A DNA stretch of 64,000 nt from CAWKPF01 sp963851415 (GTDB lineage: Bacteria; Acidobacteriota; Thermoanaerobaculia; Multivoradales; Multivoraceae). A model generated the notes under the pieces. It had not been told where the DNA came from, did not search any database, and saw nothing but the letters and a program-made list of their open reading frames with translations. Positions 44,807-52,445 of the stretch are shown here, piece after piece. Location of the stretch: NCBI GenBank assembly GCA_963851415.1, contig CAWKPF010000002.1:2666001-2730000 (forward strand). Direction: 5' to 3'. The translations under genes were made by a program, and so were the position numbers. The stretch's first letter is position 1; each line of letters begins with the position of its first letter.

Positions 44807-45586
44807 CTATCTTACCAAATGGAACACGCGCCTCCAACGCGAGGGCCGAACCGGGCTCGACGGTGCGGAGGTGCCTGCCCTCGGGGAGGACTCGGCGAGT
44901 CCGGTGGTAGCGACCGCGGAGAGCTCGTTTGCGGGCTCCGGGGGCGTCCACCAGTAGACCATGAGTGCTCGCCCCCGCACCCGAGTGACGGGAACGGTAC
45001 CCCAGAAGCGCGAGTCATGGGAGAAGTCCCGATTGTCTCCAAGGCAGAAGAGATGCTCGTCGGGGACCCGGAAGGGGCCGAAGTTGTCGCGGTGCCGCAG
45101 CTCGTCGCGCAGGAAGCGCGACTCGGGGTAGACGTTCCGATCGAGGTAGGCGGCATAGCTCTCCTCGATCGGTCGTTGGTTGATCCAAAGAGTCTTGTCG
45201 GTGATCCGCACCTCGTCGCCGCCCGTTGCCACACAGCGCTTGACCAGATCGCGGGTGGGTTCCTCGGGATGGCGAAAGACCACCACGTCTCCGCGACGGA
45301 CCTTCCTCTGGGGTAGAAGCCAACGCTCGAGCGCGGTGGGCGCCGGGCCGAAGATCATCTTGTTGACCAGCAGATGGTCGCCCACCATGAGGTTGGGCTC
45401 CATCGAACCGGATGGAATCTCGAAGGCTTGGACCAGAAAGGTCCGTGCGAACACAGCGAGCAGAATCGAGAGGATGAGTACTTCGATGTACTCGCGCAGC
45501 AAACCGCGCTGCGGCCTGGAGGGGCGATGCCTGATGCGATCAGGGCTGCTTCGCTCGAGGCTGACGATCGGGCTGCGCTCGGCCAT
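44807..45586 (-). CDS. lepB: Signal peptidase I (downstream copy)
   Basis: A 259-residue S26A peptidase. After a basic N-terminus and one membrane helix (33-50), the nucleophile Ser61 is in EIPSGSMEPNL and the general base Lys116 in DLVKRCVATGGD. The boxes FCLGDNRDFSHDSRFWG complete the active site. A Pro/Ser-rich tail follows. It removes Sec and Tat signal peptides at the outer face of the inner membrane. It starts 12 bp after the end of a second, related lepB gene. Confidence 0.93.
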   Translation of the reverse strand: MAERSPIVSLERSSPDRIRHRPSRPQRGLLREYIEVLILSILLAVFARTFLVQAFEIPSGSMEPNLMVGDHLLVNKMIFGPAPTALERWLLPQRKVRRGDVVVFRHPEEPTRDLVKRCVATGGDEVRITDKTLWINQRPIEESYAAYLDRNVYPESRFLRDELRHRDNFGPFRVPDEHLFCLGDNRDFSHDSRFWGTVPVTRVRGRALMVYWWTPPEPANELSAVATTGLAESSPRAGTSAPSSPVRPSRWRRVFHLVR

Positions 45587-45598
45587 GCGTCGAGGCGT

Positions 45599-46321
45599 CT
45601 AGCGGATGAGTCTCAGCGTTCGAGACCAGCGGGTCTTGGTGACGAACCCCAGAGCGGTGTTGGCCAACTGACGCAGTCGGGGCCCCCAGCCCTGCCAGCT
45701 CCCGTCAGGGGTCTCGCCGCCGAACGACCAGTAGATGAGAAAGGCGCGACCTTTGACGTAGTGCTGCGGCACGAATCCCCAGTAGCGAGAGTCATAGGAG
45801 AAATCCCGATTGTCGCCCATGCAGAAGAGGTGATCCTCGGGCACCTTCAGCGGGCCGAAGTTGTCTCGTGCGCGGGCCTCTCGATAGGGACTGTTGGAAG
45901 GAAAGACGCGAGGATCGCGATGAATGGCGAAGTCGTCGTCGATCACCGGCTGCTGGTTGACGTAGAGCTCTTTGTCCACGACCGTCACTTCGTCTCCGCC
46001 GATCGCGATGCAACGTTTCACCAGGTCGATGGTCGGCTCCTCGACCGAGCGGAAGATCACGATGTCGCCCCGTCGAACGTCGCGACTCGGAAGCACGGCC
46101 TCCTCGACCGAGGTCGAAGACGAGCCGTAGATGAACCGATTGACGAAAAGATGGTCGCCGACCAGGAGGGTGTTCTCCATGGAGCCACTCGGGATGTAGA
46201 ACGTCTTGAGCACGAACGTGTTCGAGAAGCCGAGGAAGATCGCGGCGACGAGTAGGGCTTCCAGGTACTCCCGAACGACCGTGCGCTGAGGCGTTGGCTC
46301 TGGCTGCGAGTCCGACATCAT
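45599..46321 (-). CDS. lepB: Signal peptidase I (upstream copy)
   Basis: A 240-residue S26A peptidase. One membrane helix (about 20-38) precedes Ser47 (YIPSGSMENTL) and Lys102 (DLVKRCIAIGGD), and FCMGDNRDFSYDSRYWG follows. It shares the whole catalytic frame with the next gene, so the pair looks like an old tandem duplication. Two adjacent ATGs (46321 and 46318) could start it. An in-frame extension to 46561 lacks family similarity. A TACATT hexamer lies only about 10 bp before the start, so the leader may be very short. Confidence 0.92.
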   Translation of the reverse strand: MMSDSQPEPTPQRTVVREYLEALLVAAIFLGFSNTFVLKTFYIPSGSMENTLLVGDHLFVNRFIYGSSSTSVEEAVLPSRDVRRGDIVIFRSVEEPTIDLVKRCIAIGGDEVTVVDKELYVNQQPVIDDDFAIHRDPRVFPSNSPYREARARDNFGPLKVPEDHLFCMGDNRDFSYDSRYWGFVPQHYVKGRAFLIYWSFGGETPDGSWQGWGPRLRQLANTALGFVTKTRWSRTLRLIR

Positions 46322-46790
46322 CGGGACAATGTACACGACTTGGGGGTTCGAGAGGAACGTCCTGTCGTCAGCTCGGGGAGCACGCAGAGGGGGCCCCCGG
46401 ATCGCCTTCCGCCGGGAGTGGGGGGTCGGTTCTCCGAGAAGAGACGCATTCCTCGTGTCAACGGATCGTTCTGGCGTCACGCTCGCTTGACTCGTGGGCA
46501 GAGGCGCTCCCCCGATGGCCTGGGTGTGTGCGCCCCGCGCTGCGTTGCGCTCGCTCGACAAGCACGCTTGACGGGCGGGGTCTCGGCGCGGGTCGGTGAG
46601 AACTGCACAAGCACCATGTTCGTCAGGGGCTTACGCAGATTTCACGCGGCTGGCACGAATCCGGAACTACTCCTCGGCACACCACAACCGGGGAAAGGAG
46701 GTGCCGAGACACGACTGAGGACACCTGAGATCGGAAAGGGAAACCGAAGAGACATCGAACCAACGAACACAGTGAACAAGGAGTACGAAG
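46322..46790. other. Intergenic region between lepB and comEA-like gene
   Basis: The 469-bp gap between divergent genes contains no supported gene; open frames here lack family features. An AAAGGAGGTG word near 46695 has no start codon at proper distance. The proximal end has a proper AAGGAG 8 nt before the comEA-like ATG. Promoters for both sides must lie here, but none stands out. Confidence 0.4.
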
Positions 46791-47126
46791 ATGCGAAACC
46801 GAATCACCCTGCGAATCGCCCCCGCCCTGCTCGTGGTGGGATTGCTCGTCGCCGGCATGGCGATGGCCGCGGATGGCGTCGTCAACATCAACACGGCCGG
46901 CGTGGAGGAGCTCACGCTGCTTCCCCGCGTCGGTCCCGCCGTTGCACAGCGCATTGTCGACCATCGAGGTGACAATGGTCCCTTCTCCTCGATCGAGGAC
47001 CTGCTTCTGGTCCAAGGCATCGGAGAGAAGACGTTCGAGCTGATTCGTCCTTTCGTGGTCCTGGAGGGGGCGACCACGCTGCAGGAGAAGGTGCGGACCT
47101 CCGATCAGGGAGACGAGGGTCGGTGA
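46791..47126 (+). CDS. ComEA-like helix-hairpin-helix protein
   Basis: A 111-residue secreted protein. A Sec signal peptide with a leucine/valine-rich core ends near AMA-ADG (residue 26). A double helix-hairpin-helix DNA-binding domain follows (VVNINTAGVEELTLLPRVGP and LLLVQGIGEKTFELIRPFVV). In naturally competent bacteria ComEA binds incoming DNA in the periplasm. A pseudopilin gene comes directly after it. Competence is therefore possible but not shown. An intrinsic terminator follows at 47141. Confidence 0.87.
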   Translation: MRNRITLRIAPALLVVGLLVAGMAMAADGVVNINTAGVEELTLLPRVGPAVAQRIVDHRGDNGPFSSIEDLLLVQGIGEKTFELIRPFVVLEGATTLQEKVRTSDQGDEGR

Positions 47127-47140
47127 GCACCCTCGGGTGC

Positions 47141-47176
47141 AGAGGGCGAAGCCACGGCTTCGCCCTCTTTCTTCCT
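47141..47176 (+). terminator. Intrinsic terminator after the comEA-like gene
   Basis: AGAGGGCGAAGCC (47141-47153) and GGCTTCGCCCTCT (47156-47168) form a perfect 13-bp stem with a 2-nt spacer, so the tip opens to a tetraloop or larger. A T-rich run TTCTTCCT follows. It lies 15 bp after the comEA-like stop and inside the long version of the pseudopilin frame. Confidence 0.8.
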
Positions 47177-47182
47177 CGCTCG

Positions 47183-47800
47183 TTGGAGGGCTCCGCGTGC
47201 GACCACGAAGTCGGTTGGACGCTGACCGAACTGTTGATCAGTGCATCGGTGCTCGCGCTGATTCTGACTTTCGGGCTTCCCCGACTCGACCGGCTGAGCT
47301 CGCGATTGAGGGTCGAGTTGGCCGCGTTCGAACTGGCGGGGACCCTGCGACTGGCCCGCACCGAGGCGTTGCGGTACGGATGCCACGTCGGAGTCAAGTT
47401 CCTCACTTCGACCACGAATGGGGGGGTTCGCTATGTCCTCCATCGGGATGGAGACGGTGACGGTGTGCGCACCGAGGACATCTCGAGCGGCGTCGACGAG
47501 GCGATCGGGCCGGAGCGAAGTCTCCGTCATCTGGGAGGTCGGATCGGCCTGTCCATCCCCGCGGAGCTGGAGCCGTCCGATCCGGGCGATCCGCGCAGGA
47601 GACTCCGCCAGCTCGACGACCCGATTCGTTTCAATCGCTCCGATATCGCTGCCTTCGGTCCGCTCGGAACCTCGACGCCGGGCTCCCTGTACGTCAGCGA
47701 TGGCGCGCGCCACCTGGCGGTGGTCCGGGTGTTCAATCGCTCCGGCAAGGTCAAGGTGCTGCGCTGGGATGCGGCTCAGGGACGTTGGCGCCGGCTCTGA
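47183..47800 (+). CDS. Type IV pilin-like/GspH-type pseudopilin
   Basis: The prepilin cleavage and methylation site is VG-WTLTELL, with Glu at +5, followed by a 20-residue hydrophobic helix (LISASVLALILTFGLPRLDR). The C-terminal part is a GspH/FimT-like beta domain. A GTG at 47123 overlaps the comEA-like stop (GTGA), but that frame reads through a strong terminator. The TTG at 47183 gives a short leader of about 10 residues as usual for prepilins and is preferred. The protein should be processed by a PilD-type peptidase. No other pilus gene is nearby. Confidence 0.72.
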   Translation: MEGSACDHEVGWTLTELLISASVLALILTFGLPRLDRLSSRLRVELAAFELAGTLRLARTEALRYGCHVGVKFLTSTTNGGVRYVLHRDGDGDGVRTEDISSGVDEAIGPERSLRHLGGRIGLSIPAELEPSDPGDPRRRLRQLDDPIRFNRSDIAAFGPLGTSTPGSLYVSDGARHLAVVRVFNRSGKVKVLRWDAAQGRWRRL

Positions 47801-47844
47801 GAGCCGAGTTGACCCCCGATCCGGGCTGGCCGTACCCTTCACCC

Positions 47845-48180
47845 ATGACGAAGCCTCACCGGAATGCGCGGATCGCTCTGTCGACCGTCGATAGTGAGGA
47901 GGAAGCCCGTAAGCTCGCGACTCTCCTGGTCGAGGCCGGTCTGGCCGCCTGCGTCAACATCGTTCCCGGGGTCGTCTCGGTCTATCGCTGGCGGGGCCGG
48001 CTTTGTCAGGATGCCGAGTGGCTGCTCGTGATCAAGACCCGGGAGTCGCGCCTTGCCGAGCTCGAGTCGCGCCTGCGTGCGGTGCACAGCTACGAGACCC
48101 CCGAACTGATCGTCCTCGAGATCGTCGCGGGCTCGTCGCCCTACCTCGAATGGCTCAACGAGATGGTCGAAGAGGGCTGA
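47845..48180 (+). CDS. cutA: Divalent-cation tolerance protein CutA
   Basis: A 111-residue trimeric protein. Signatures are ALSTVDSEEEARKLATLLVE, LAACVNIVPGVVSVYRWRG and YETPELIVLEIVAGS. The ATG at 47845 puts the first strand at the N-terminus; a longer frame exists but overlaps the pseudopilin gene. The family is linked to metal tolerance, but its molecular role is not settled. Confidence 0.93.
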   Translation: MTKPHRNARIALSTVDSEEEARKLATLLVEAGLAACVNIVPGVVSVYRWRGRLCQDAEWLLVIKTRESRLAELESRLRAVHSYETPELIVLEIVAGSSPYLEWLNEMVEEG

Positions 48181-48205
48181 GAGGCTCGCTTGCGGTTTGG
48201 CTCGA

Positions 48206-49366
48206 TCAGGTCACCGCGAGTGCCTGATCGAGGTCCTCGGTGAGATCGTCGAGGTCTTCGATGCCCACCGAGATGCGCACGAGGCCATCCGTGATTCCCA
48301 GGGCGTCGCGACGTGCCTTGGGTACAGAGGCGTGAGTCATCGATGCGGGATGGCTGATCAGGGTCTCGACTCCGCCGAGACTCTCCGCCAGGCTCATCAC
48401 CTCGACCCGGTCGAGCAGTGCCCGCGCTCGTTCGAGGCCGCCGACCTCAAACGAGATCATGGCACCGAAACCGCTCGCCTGCCGCTTCTGCAGCTCGTGC
48501 CCCGGGAAGTCGGGCAGGCCCGGATAGAGCACCCGCTCCACCCTGGGATGGTCGTCGAGAAAGGACGCCAGGGCTCGGGCGTTGCGCTCGTGGCGCTCCA
48601 TGCGCACCGGCAGCGTTTTGATCCCACGCAGGGTGAGAAACGAGTCGAAGGGAGAGAGAATGGCGCCCTCGGACTTCTGTACGAAAGCGAACCACTCCGC
48701 GTCTTCTTCCGTGCCCGAGATCAACGCTCCGCCAATGGAGTCACTGTGCCCATTGAGGAACTTGGTCGTCGAGTGCATCACGATGTCGGCGCCGAGCTCG
48801 AGAGGGCGTTGTAGAAAGGGGGAGAGAAACGTGTTGTCGACGGCGACGCGAGCTCCCACCTTGTGGGCGAGATCAGCGATCGCGGCGATGTCGGCGATTT
48901 CCATCATCGGATTGGTTGGCGACTCGATGAACACCAGGCGCGTGTCGGGACGCAGTGCGCGTTCGACGGCACCGAGATCACTGGTGTCGACCCAGTCGGC
49001 ATCGATGCGATAGCGGTCGAGGACCTGGGTGACGAAGCGGAAGGTGCCGCCATACACGTTGCGAGAGAACACGGCATGCTCGTCGGAACGGACCAAGGTG
49101 AGCAGCGTGGCAATGGCGGCCATCCCCGAGGCGAAGGCGTGGCCGGCCACGCCTCCTTCGAGAGCCGCGAGGTTCTCCTCGAGCGCGCTGCGTGTCGGAT
49201 TCCGCGACCGCGCGTAGTCGTAGCCCTTGTTGCTGCCGAAGGCGTCGAACACGTAGGTGGACGTCTGATAGATGGGCATGGCCACCGCTCCGGTCGTGGG
49301 ATCGGGTGGCTGACCGGCATGGACCGCGCGGGTGGAGAAGCCGCGCCGAGTGGGATCGCCTTTCAA
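48206..49366 (-). CDS. PLP-dependent cystathionine gamma-synthase / O-acylhomoserine sulfhydrylase
   Basis: A 386-residue Cys/Met-metabolism enzyme. PLP is held by Lys202 (HSTTKFLNGHSD) and the YGGTFRF and DNTFLSPFLQRPLELGAD segments. GGVETLISHPASMTHASVP is the C-terminal signature. It forms cystathionine or homocysteine from an activated homoserine; lyase activity is also possible. TTG at 49366 is preferred, since AGAGG lies 7 nt upstream and the next residues match family N-termini; the frame is open for 60 more codons. It diverges from mtnA, so both genes serve methionine metabolism. Confidence 0.88.
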   Translation of the reverse strand: MKGDPTRRGFSTRAVHAGQPPDPTTGAVAMPIYQTSTYVFDAFGSNKGYDYARSRNPTRSALEENLAALEGGVAGHAFASGMAAIATLLTLVRSDEHAVFSRNVYGGTFRFVTQVLDRYRIDADWVDTSDLGAVERALRPDTRLVFIESPTNPMMEIADIAAIADLAHKVGARVAVDNTFLSPFLQRPLELGADIVMHSTTKFLNGHSDSIGGALISGTEEDAEWFAFVQKSEGAILSPFDSFLTLRGIKTLPVRMERHERNARALASFLDDHPRVERVLYPGLPDFPGHELQKRQASGFGAMISFEVGGLERARALLDRVEVMSLAESLGGVETLISHPASMTHASVPKARRDALGITDGLVRISVGIEDLDDLTEDLDQALAVT

Positions 49367-49560
49367 TGTCTTGCCTCTTTGATCGTCGTTTTGCCTCAGG
49401 GGACGAAGGGCTCCGCGGGGTGGCAGGCTATCAATCCGCGGCTCCCTTTGGGCGCGCTTCCTGCTGGCAGGTACGACGCCGCGCTTCGGCCGGTTGCGAG
49501 GCGGCGGCTCCACCGGTAGCGTCGAGACTCCCGAGAGTCTCTCCACCGAGGTAACCAGCG

Positions 49561-50595
49561 ATGACCGAGGACACGTTTTCCCCCATGCGCTGGCAGGACG
49601 ACCACCTGCTCATGCTCGATCAGACCGTCTTGCCTCATGAGGAGCTTTGGATCGAATGTCGAGATCCGGAGACCGTGGCCGATGCGATTCGTCGGCTGGC
49701 GGTTCGGGGGGCACCCGCGATCGGCGTCGCGGCGGCCTATGGGCTGGTCCTGGCGGCACTTCGTCCCGAGCCGCTCAGGGACTTCGATCGGGACTGGCAA
49801 CTCCTGGCCGAGACCCGGCCGACCGCGGTGAATCTCCGCTGGGCGCTCGATCAGGGGAAGGCGCTGTGGCAGCGCGAGGGCAAAGCCGCCGGGGACGGCG
49901 CCGCGGCACTGCTGCGCTGGGCGCTGCGGCTGCATCGCGAGGACGTGGCGTCGAATCGGCGCATGGGCGCTCACGGTGCCGCGCTCTTCGAGTCCGGGGA
50001 CCGGGTGCTCACCCACTGCAACACCGGCGCGCTCGCCACGGCCGGCTACGGGACCGCCCTCGGCGTCATCCAGGCCGCGTGGGCTGCCGGCCGCCTGGCC
50101 TCGGTATGGGTCGACGAGACCCGTCCCCTCCTCCAGGGTGCTCGGCTCACGACCTGGGAGCTCGAGCGCCTCGGGGTGCCCCATCGCCTGGTCACCGATT
50201 CCAGTGTGGGAGCCCTGATGTCGAAAGGGCTGGTCGATCGCGTGGTAGTAGGCGCCGACCGCATCGCTGCCAACGGCGACACGGCGAACAAGATCGGCAC
50301 CTACACCGTCGCCGTGGTCGCGTCTCGGCACGGGGTACCCTTCTACGTCGCCGCGCCGCTCTCCACGATCGATTCCGCCACTCCGAACGGAGACGGGATT
50401 CCGATCGAGGAGCGAGCCTCGGAGGAGGTCACTTCCGTCTTCGGCACCGACTTGAGCCCGAAGGGCACCGAGGCCTTCAATCTGGCCTTCGACGTCACCC
50501 CCGCCGAACTGATCGCGGCGATCATCACCGATGCGGGCGTCTTGGAGCCTCCGTTCGAGGAATCGATCGCGAGAGCCAAGGCTGACTCGGCCTGA
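49561..50595 (+). CDS. mtnA: Methylthioribose-1-phosphate isomerase
   Basis: A 344-residue enzyme of the methionine salvage pathway, which recycles methylthioadenosine. The catalytic Cys153 is in LTHCNTGALATAGYGTALG and Asp233 in GADRIAANGDTANKIGT. RGAPAIGVAAAYG and DETRPLLQGARLT are further family marks and separate it from eIF2B subunits. It diverges from the sulfhydrylase gene with a 194-bp gap. No other mtn gene is in the window. Confidence 0.95.
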   Translation: MTEDTFSPMRWQDDHLLMLDQTVLPHEELWIECRDPETVADAIRRLAVRGAPAIGVAAAYGLVLAALRPEPLRDFDRDWQLLAETRPTAVNLRWALDQGKALWQREGKAAGDGAAALLRWALRLHREDVASNRRMGAHGAALFESGDRVLTHCNTGALATAGYGTALGVIQAAWAAGRLASVWVDETRPLLQGARLTTWELERLGVPHRLVTDSSVGALMSKGLVDRVVVGADRIAANGDTANKIGTYTVAVVASRHGVPFYVAAPLSTIDSATPNGDGIPIEERASEEVTSVFGTDLSPKGTEAFNLAFDVTPAELIAAIITDAGVLEPPFEESIARAKADSA

Positions 50596-51194
50596 CCCCT
50601 GCAGCCGGGCCGAACGGCCCATCAGATAGGCCAGGGTCCACTGGGCCTTCGTACGGAGGCCCTTCCGGTGGCGCCACTCCACTGTACAGCGACCTGGGGT
50701 AGCTCGAACGTACGGGAGGGCCGTGTTTCACGTGCAACGGCCCGCTGCCACCCGAGGCCGAAAGCCGGAACTGGCCGCTGGCATCCCAGGAATAGCCGAA
50801 GGGAGCGCATCAGCGCTGTCCATGGTCCACCGGACGCCCCGCTCTTGAGCACACAACCCCACCCCGCTCCACCAGGGAGTCTGGTGTCCGCACACGCGAA
50901 GAGGTCCTGGCCAGGAACCTGGCTGGCCGTGCTCTGGCGAGCCTCCGCCCTGCTGACATCGAAGGGTTACTCCACTCGGGGGTCAATAGTCCGCGCGTTC
51001 AGCTGCTCAGGTCCACCGACTGTCCTTGGGGCTCCCGGGGATGAAGAGTTAGTGATCTGGGCCGTTGAGAGCGAAACTCAGCCGTGAGGCCGCCTTTCGT
51101 CCACTCGCGACCCAGGAATCCGTTCAGCGAACGGTCTCTGGTCCACCGGATCCACCCATTGATCCCGGGGGCGGCGATCTGCCGGGAGGCAGGC
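50596..51194. other. Non-coding stretch after mtnA
   Basis: About 600 bp with no recognised gene. Translated frames are short and without family features. The only recognisable element is a parS-like palindrome at 50724. The base composition resembles the neighbours, and no phage or transposon remnant is seen. The stretch leads into the repeats beside ssrA. Confidence 0.4.
50724..50739. promoter_or_regulatory. parS-like site (two mismatches)
   Basis: TGTTTCACGTGCAACG differs from the perfect parS at 38730 in two positions of the right half and keeps the central GTTTCACGTG. It is embedded in a longer dyad of GGGCCGT and ACGGCCC-like flanks (about 50719-50742). It is about 12 kb from the first site and lies in non-coding DNA, as real parS sites often do. 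Confidence 0.55.
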
Positions 51195-51480
51195 CAGGGA
51201 ACGGCGACTCACGGTCCCTGTCGCGTGGCGAGAGTCGTCGTCTTCTGCAGCGTTCGCTGGGGCACGGAAGGGAATTGTTCGCGCGCAGCGCGCCTTCCAG
51301 GCGCGAGCAAGCGTCCAGGGAACGGCGACTGCACGGTCCCTGTCGCGTGGCGAGAGTCGTCGTCTTCTGCAGCGTTCGCTGGGGCACGGAAGGGAATTGT
51401 TCGCGCGCAGCGCGCCTTCCAGGCGCAGCAAGCCGCCAAGGCACGGCGACTCACCATCCCTCTCGCAAAGCGAGAGGAGA
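51195..51480. repeat. Tandem 120-bp repeats next to ssrA
   Basis: Two nearly identical copies of about 120 bp lie at 51195-51314 and 51315-51435, each beginning CCAGGGAACGGCGACT. A truncated third copy (51436-51480) begins CCAAGGCACGGCGACT and merges into the terminator-like hairpin at the ssrA 3' end. The first two differ by only a few single-base changes and indels. Each copy contains a GACT...GAGTC hairpin in the position of the ssrA terminator. Repeated duplication of the ssrA 3' flank would explain this. Confidence 0.85.
51459..51477 (-). terminator. Hairpin just downstream of ssrA
   Basis: CCTCTCGC (51459-51466) and GCGAGAGG (51470-51477) form an 8-bp stem with an AAA loop, 4 bases past the encoded CCA of tmRNA. 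The lack of a T-run leaves open whether it terminates transcription or marks the 3' processing site. Confidence 0.5.
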
Positions 51481-51828
51481 TGGTGGAGGCGGCGGGAATT
51501 GAACCCGCGTCCGGAGAACACGAACCGAAGGTATCTACGTGCGTAGCCTTCGTTGGAATGTCTCACCGTCACCGAGTAGGAAGAAGGCCTCCCCCGAGAC
51601 GGCCAGCCTCACTGGGTATCCGGCGCGAGGAGCGAGGCCACCCTCGAGCCATTGACCCGCTAGTCGTCGCTCTTTCCGGGGTCGCGAGTCATACACCCGG
51701 AAGAACGTCACGGCTTAAGCCGCGAGAGCCAAGTTTTCGTTGGCAGGTATCAATTTCCGTTTTTACGAGTGGAACTCGACACGCCGCCCCCGGTTCGCAT
51801 AGTTCCCCGTCGAAGCCAGGACGCCCCC
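51481..51828 (-). ncRNA. ssrA: Transfer-messenger RNA (tmRNA)
   Basis: The 348-nt gene rescues stalled ribosomes. The 5' end GGGGGCG (from 51828) pairs with CGCCTCC before the discriminator A and encoded CCA (51481-51483). The 3' tRNA-like T-arm is GGGTTCAATTCCC. The tag frame at 51744-51715 encodes ANENLALAA followed by TAA. The 5' tRNA-like part (GGCTTCGACGGGGAAC) is standard, and pseudoknot-like GC-rich segments lie in between. It is a one-piece tmRNA. The tag's LAA ending fits ClpXP recognition. Confidence 0.97.
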
Positions 51829-51843
51829 ACGAGAGACTGCGAT

Positions 51844-51872
51844 CGTATAGAGACCGCAGTCGCTCATGATAA
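51844..51872 (-). promoter_or_regulatory. Candidate ssrA promoter with flanking dyad
   Basis: On the minus strand TTATCA (51872-51867) and TATACG (51849-51844) are 17 bp apart. Transcription would begin about 9 nt before the mature 5' end, as expected for RNase P processing. An exact 7-bp inverted repeat (GACTGCG 51835-51841, CGCAGTC 51855-51861) brackets the -10, which might serve an operator function. Confidence 0.5.
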
Positions 51873-51936
51873 CAGACGGGTCGCGCCCCGGTATTCCGCG
51901 CGCGACGCCGTGCTCCGTGAGAGGGGAAGGCGAAGC

Positions 51937-52443
51937 TCAGGAGCTCGGGGATGAGCCGTCGACCGCTGCAGTTGCGACCGATGCTGCGCGGTGTTCCAGC
52001 TCGCGGAGGAAGTCCTGGGCGTCGTGATGCTTGACCTTGGAGGCCACCATGAACCAGGCGAGAACGAGGAGCAGACCAGCGAGGGGGAGAAGCTCGAAGA
52101 GCTGTGGGAACAGCGGCATGATCAGCATCGACAGTCCCCCGAGGCCACCGAGCAGAAGCACCATCACGGCCGAGGTGTGAAGGTGATAGTGACTGTCCTC
52201 GACCTGAAGCACGATCCGGCAGCTTGAGCCCGTGTGATGCGTGCTGAGATAGGCATCGATCCATCCGTAGCGCAGCCCGGCACTCACGGGAAGCTGAACC
52301 TTCAGAGGGCCTTGGCGATTCGACAGCCCGGCCGGGTCGACTTCACCGCCCCAATCCTGAACGGCCTCCACGGCGAGATCGAACGCCACGTCCGGCGGTA
52401 GATCCACGGAGGTCTCGAGGATCGCCGTCGCGTTGGCGGCCAC
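51937..52443 (-). CDS. Small membrane protein of unknown function
   Basis: A 168-residue protein with a soluble N-terminal half that resembles small lipid- or ligand-binding-like beta/alpha folds only vaguely. Two adjacent hydrophobic helices follow (VMVLLLGGLGGLSMLIMPLF and LLPLAGLLLVLAWFMV), then a short charged C-terminus. No family was recognised. It starts 2 bp after the dihydrouridine synthase stop, so the two are cotranscribed. Confidence 0.6.
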   Translation of the reverse strand: MAANATAILETSVDLPPDVAFDLAVEAVQDWGGEVDPAGLSNRQGPLKVQLPVSAGLRYGWIDAYLSTHHTGSSCRIVLQVEDSHYHLHTSAVMVLLLGGLGGLSMLIMPLFPQLFELLPLAGLLLVLAWFMVASKVKHHDAQDFLRELEHRAASVATAAVDGSSPSS

Positions 52444-52445
52444 CC

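Noticed and set aside
46651..46668. TGGCAC word resembling a sigma-54 -24 element
   Set aside because: The required GC of the -12 element is absent at the correct distance (GGAA is found instead).
46340..46972. Open frame of 210 codons in the lepB-comEA gap
   Set aside because: It is arginine-rich low-complexity translation that runs into the ComEA-like gene in another frame, and has no ribosome site or motif.
49367..49560. Possible SAM riboswitch before the sulfhydrylase gene
   Set aside because: On the minus strand GGTGGAG and GCAACC occur as in SAM-I, but only about 11 nt apart and without the rest of the core. A covariance-model search (Infernal/Rfam SAM families) would settle it; a significant hit would reinstate the idea.
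51195..51480. CRISPR array
   Set aside because: The 120-bp units are contiguous with no spacers, and no cas genes are present.
50596..51480. Integrated element at the ssrA 3' end
   Set aside because: No integrase, no phage gene and no second copy of the ssrA 3' end was found in the flanking sequence shown.
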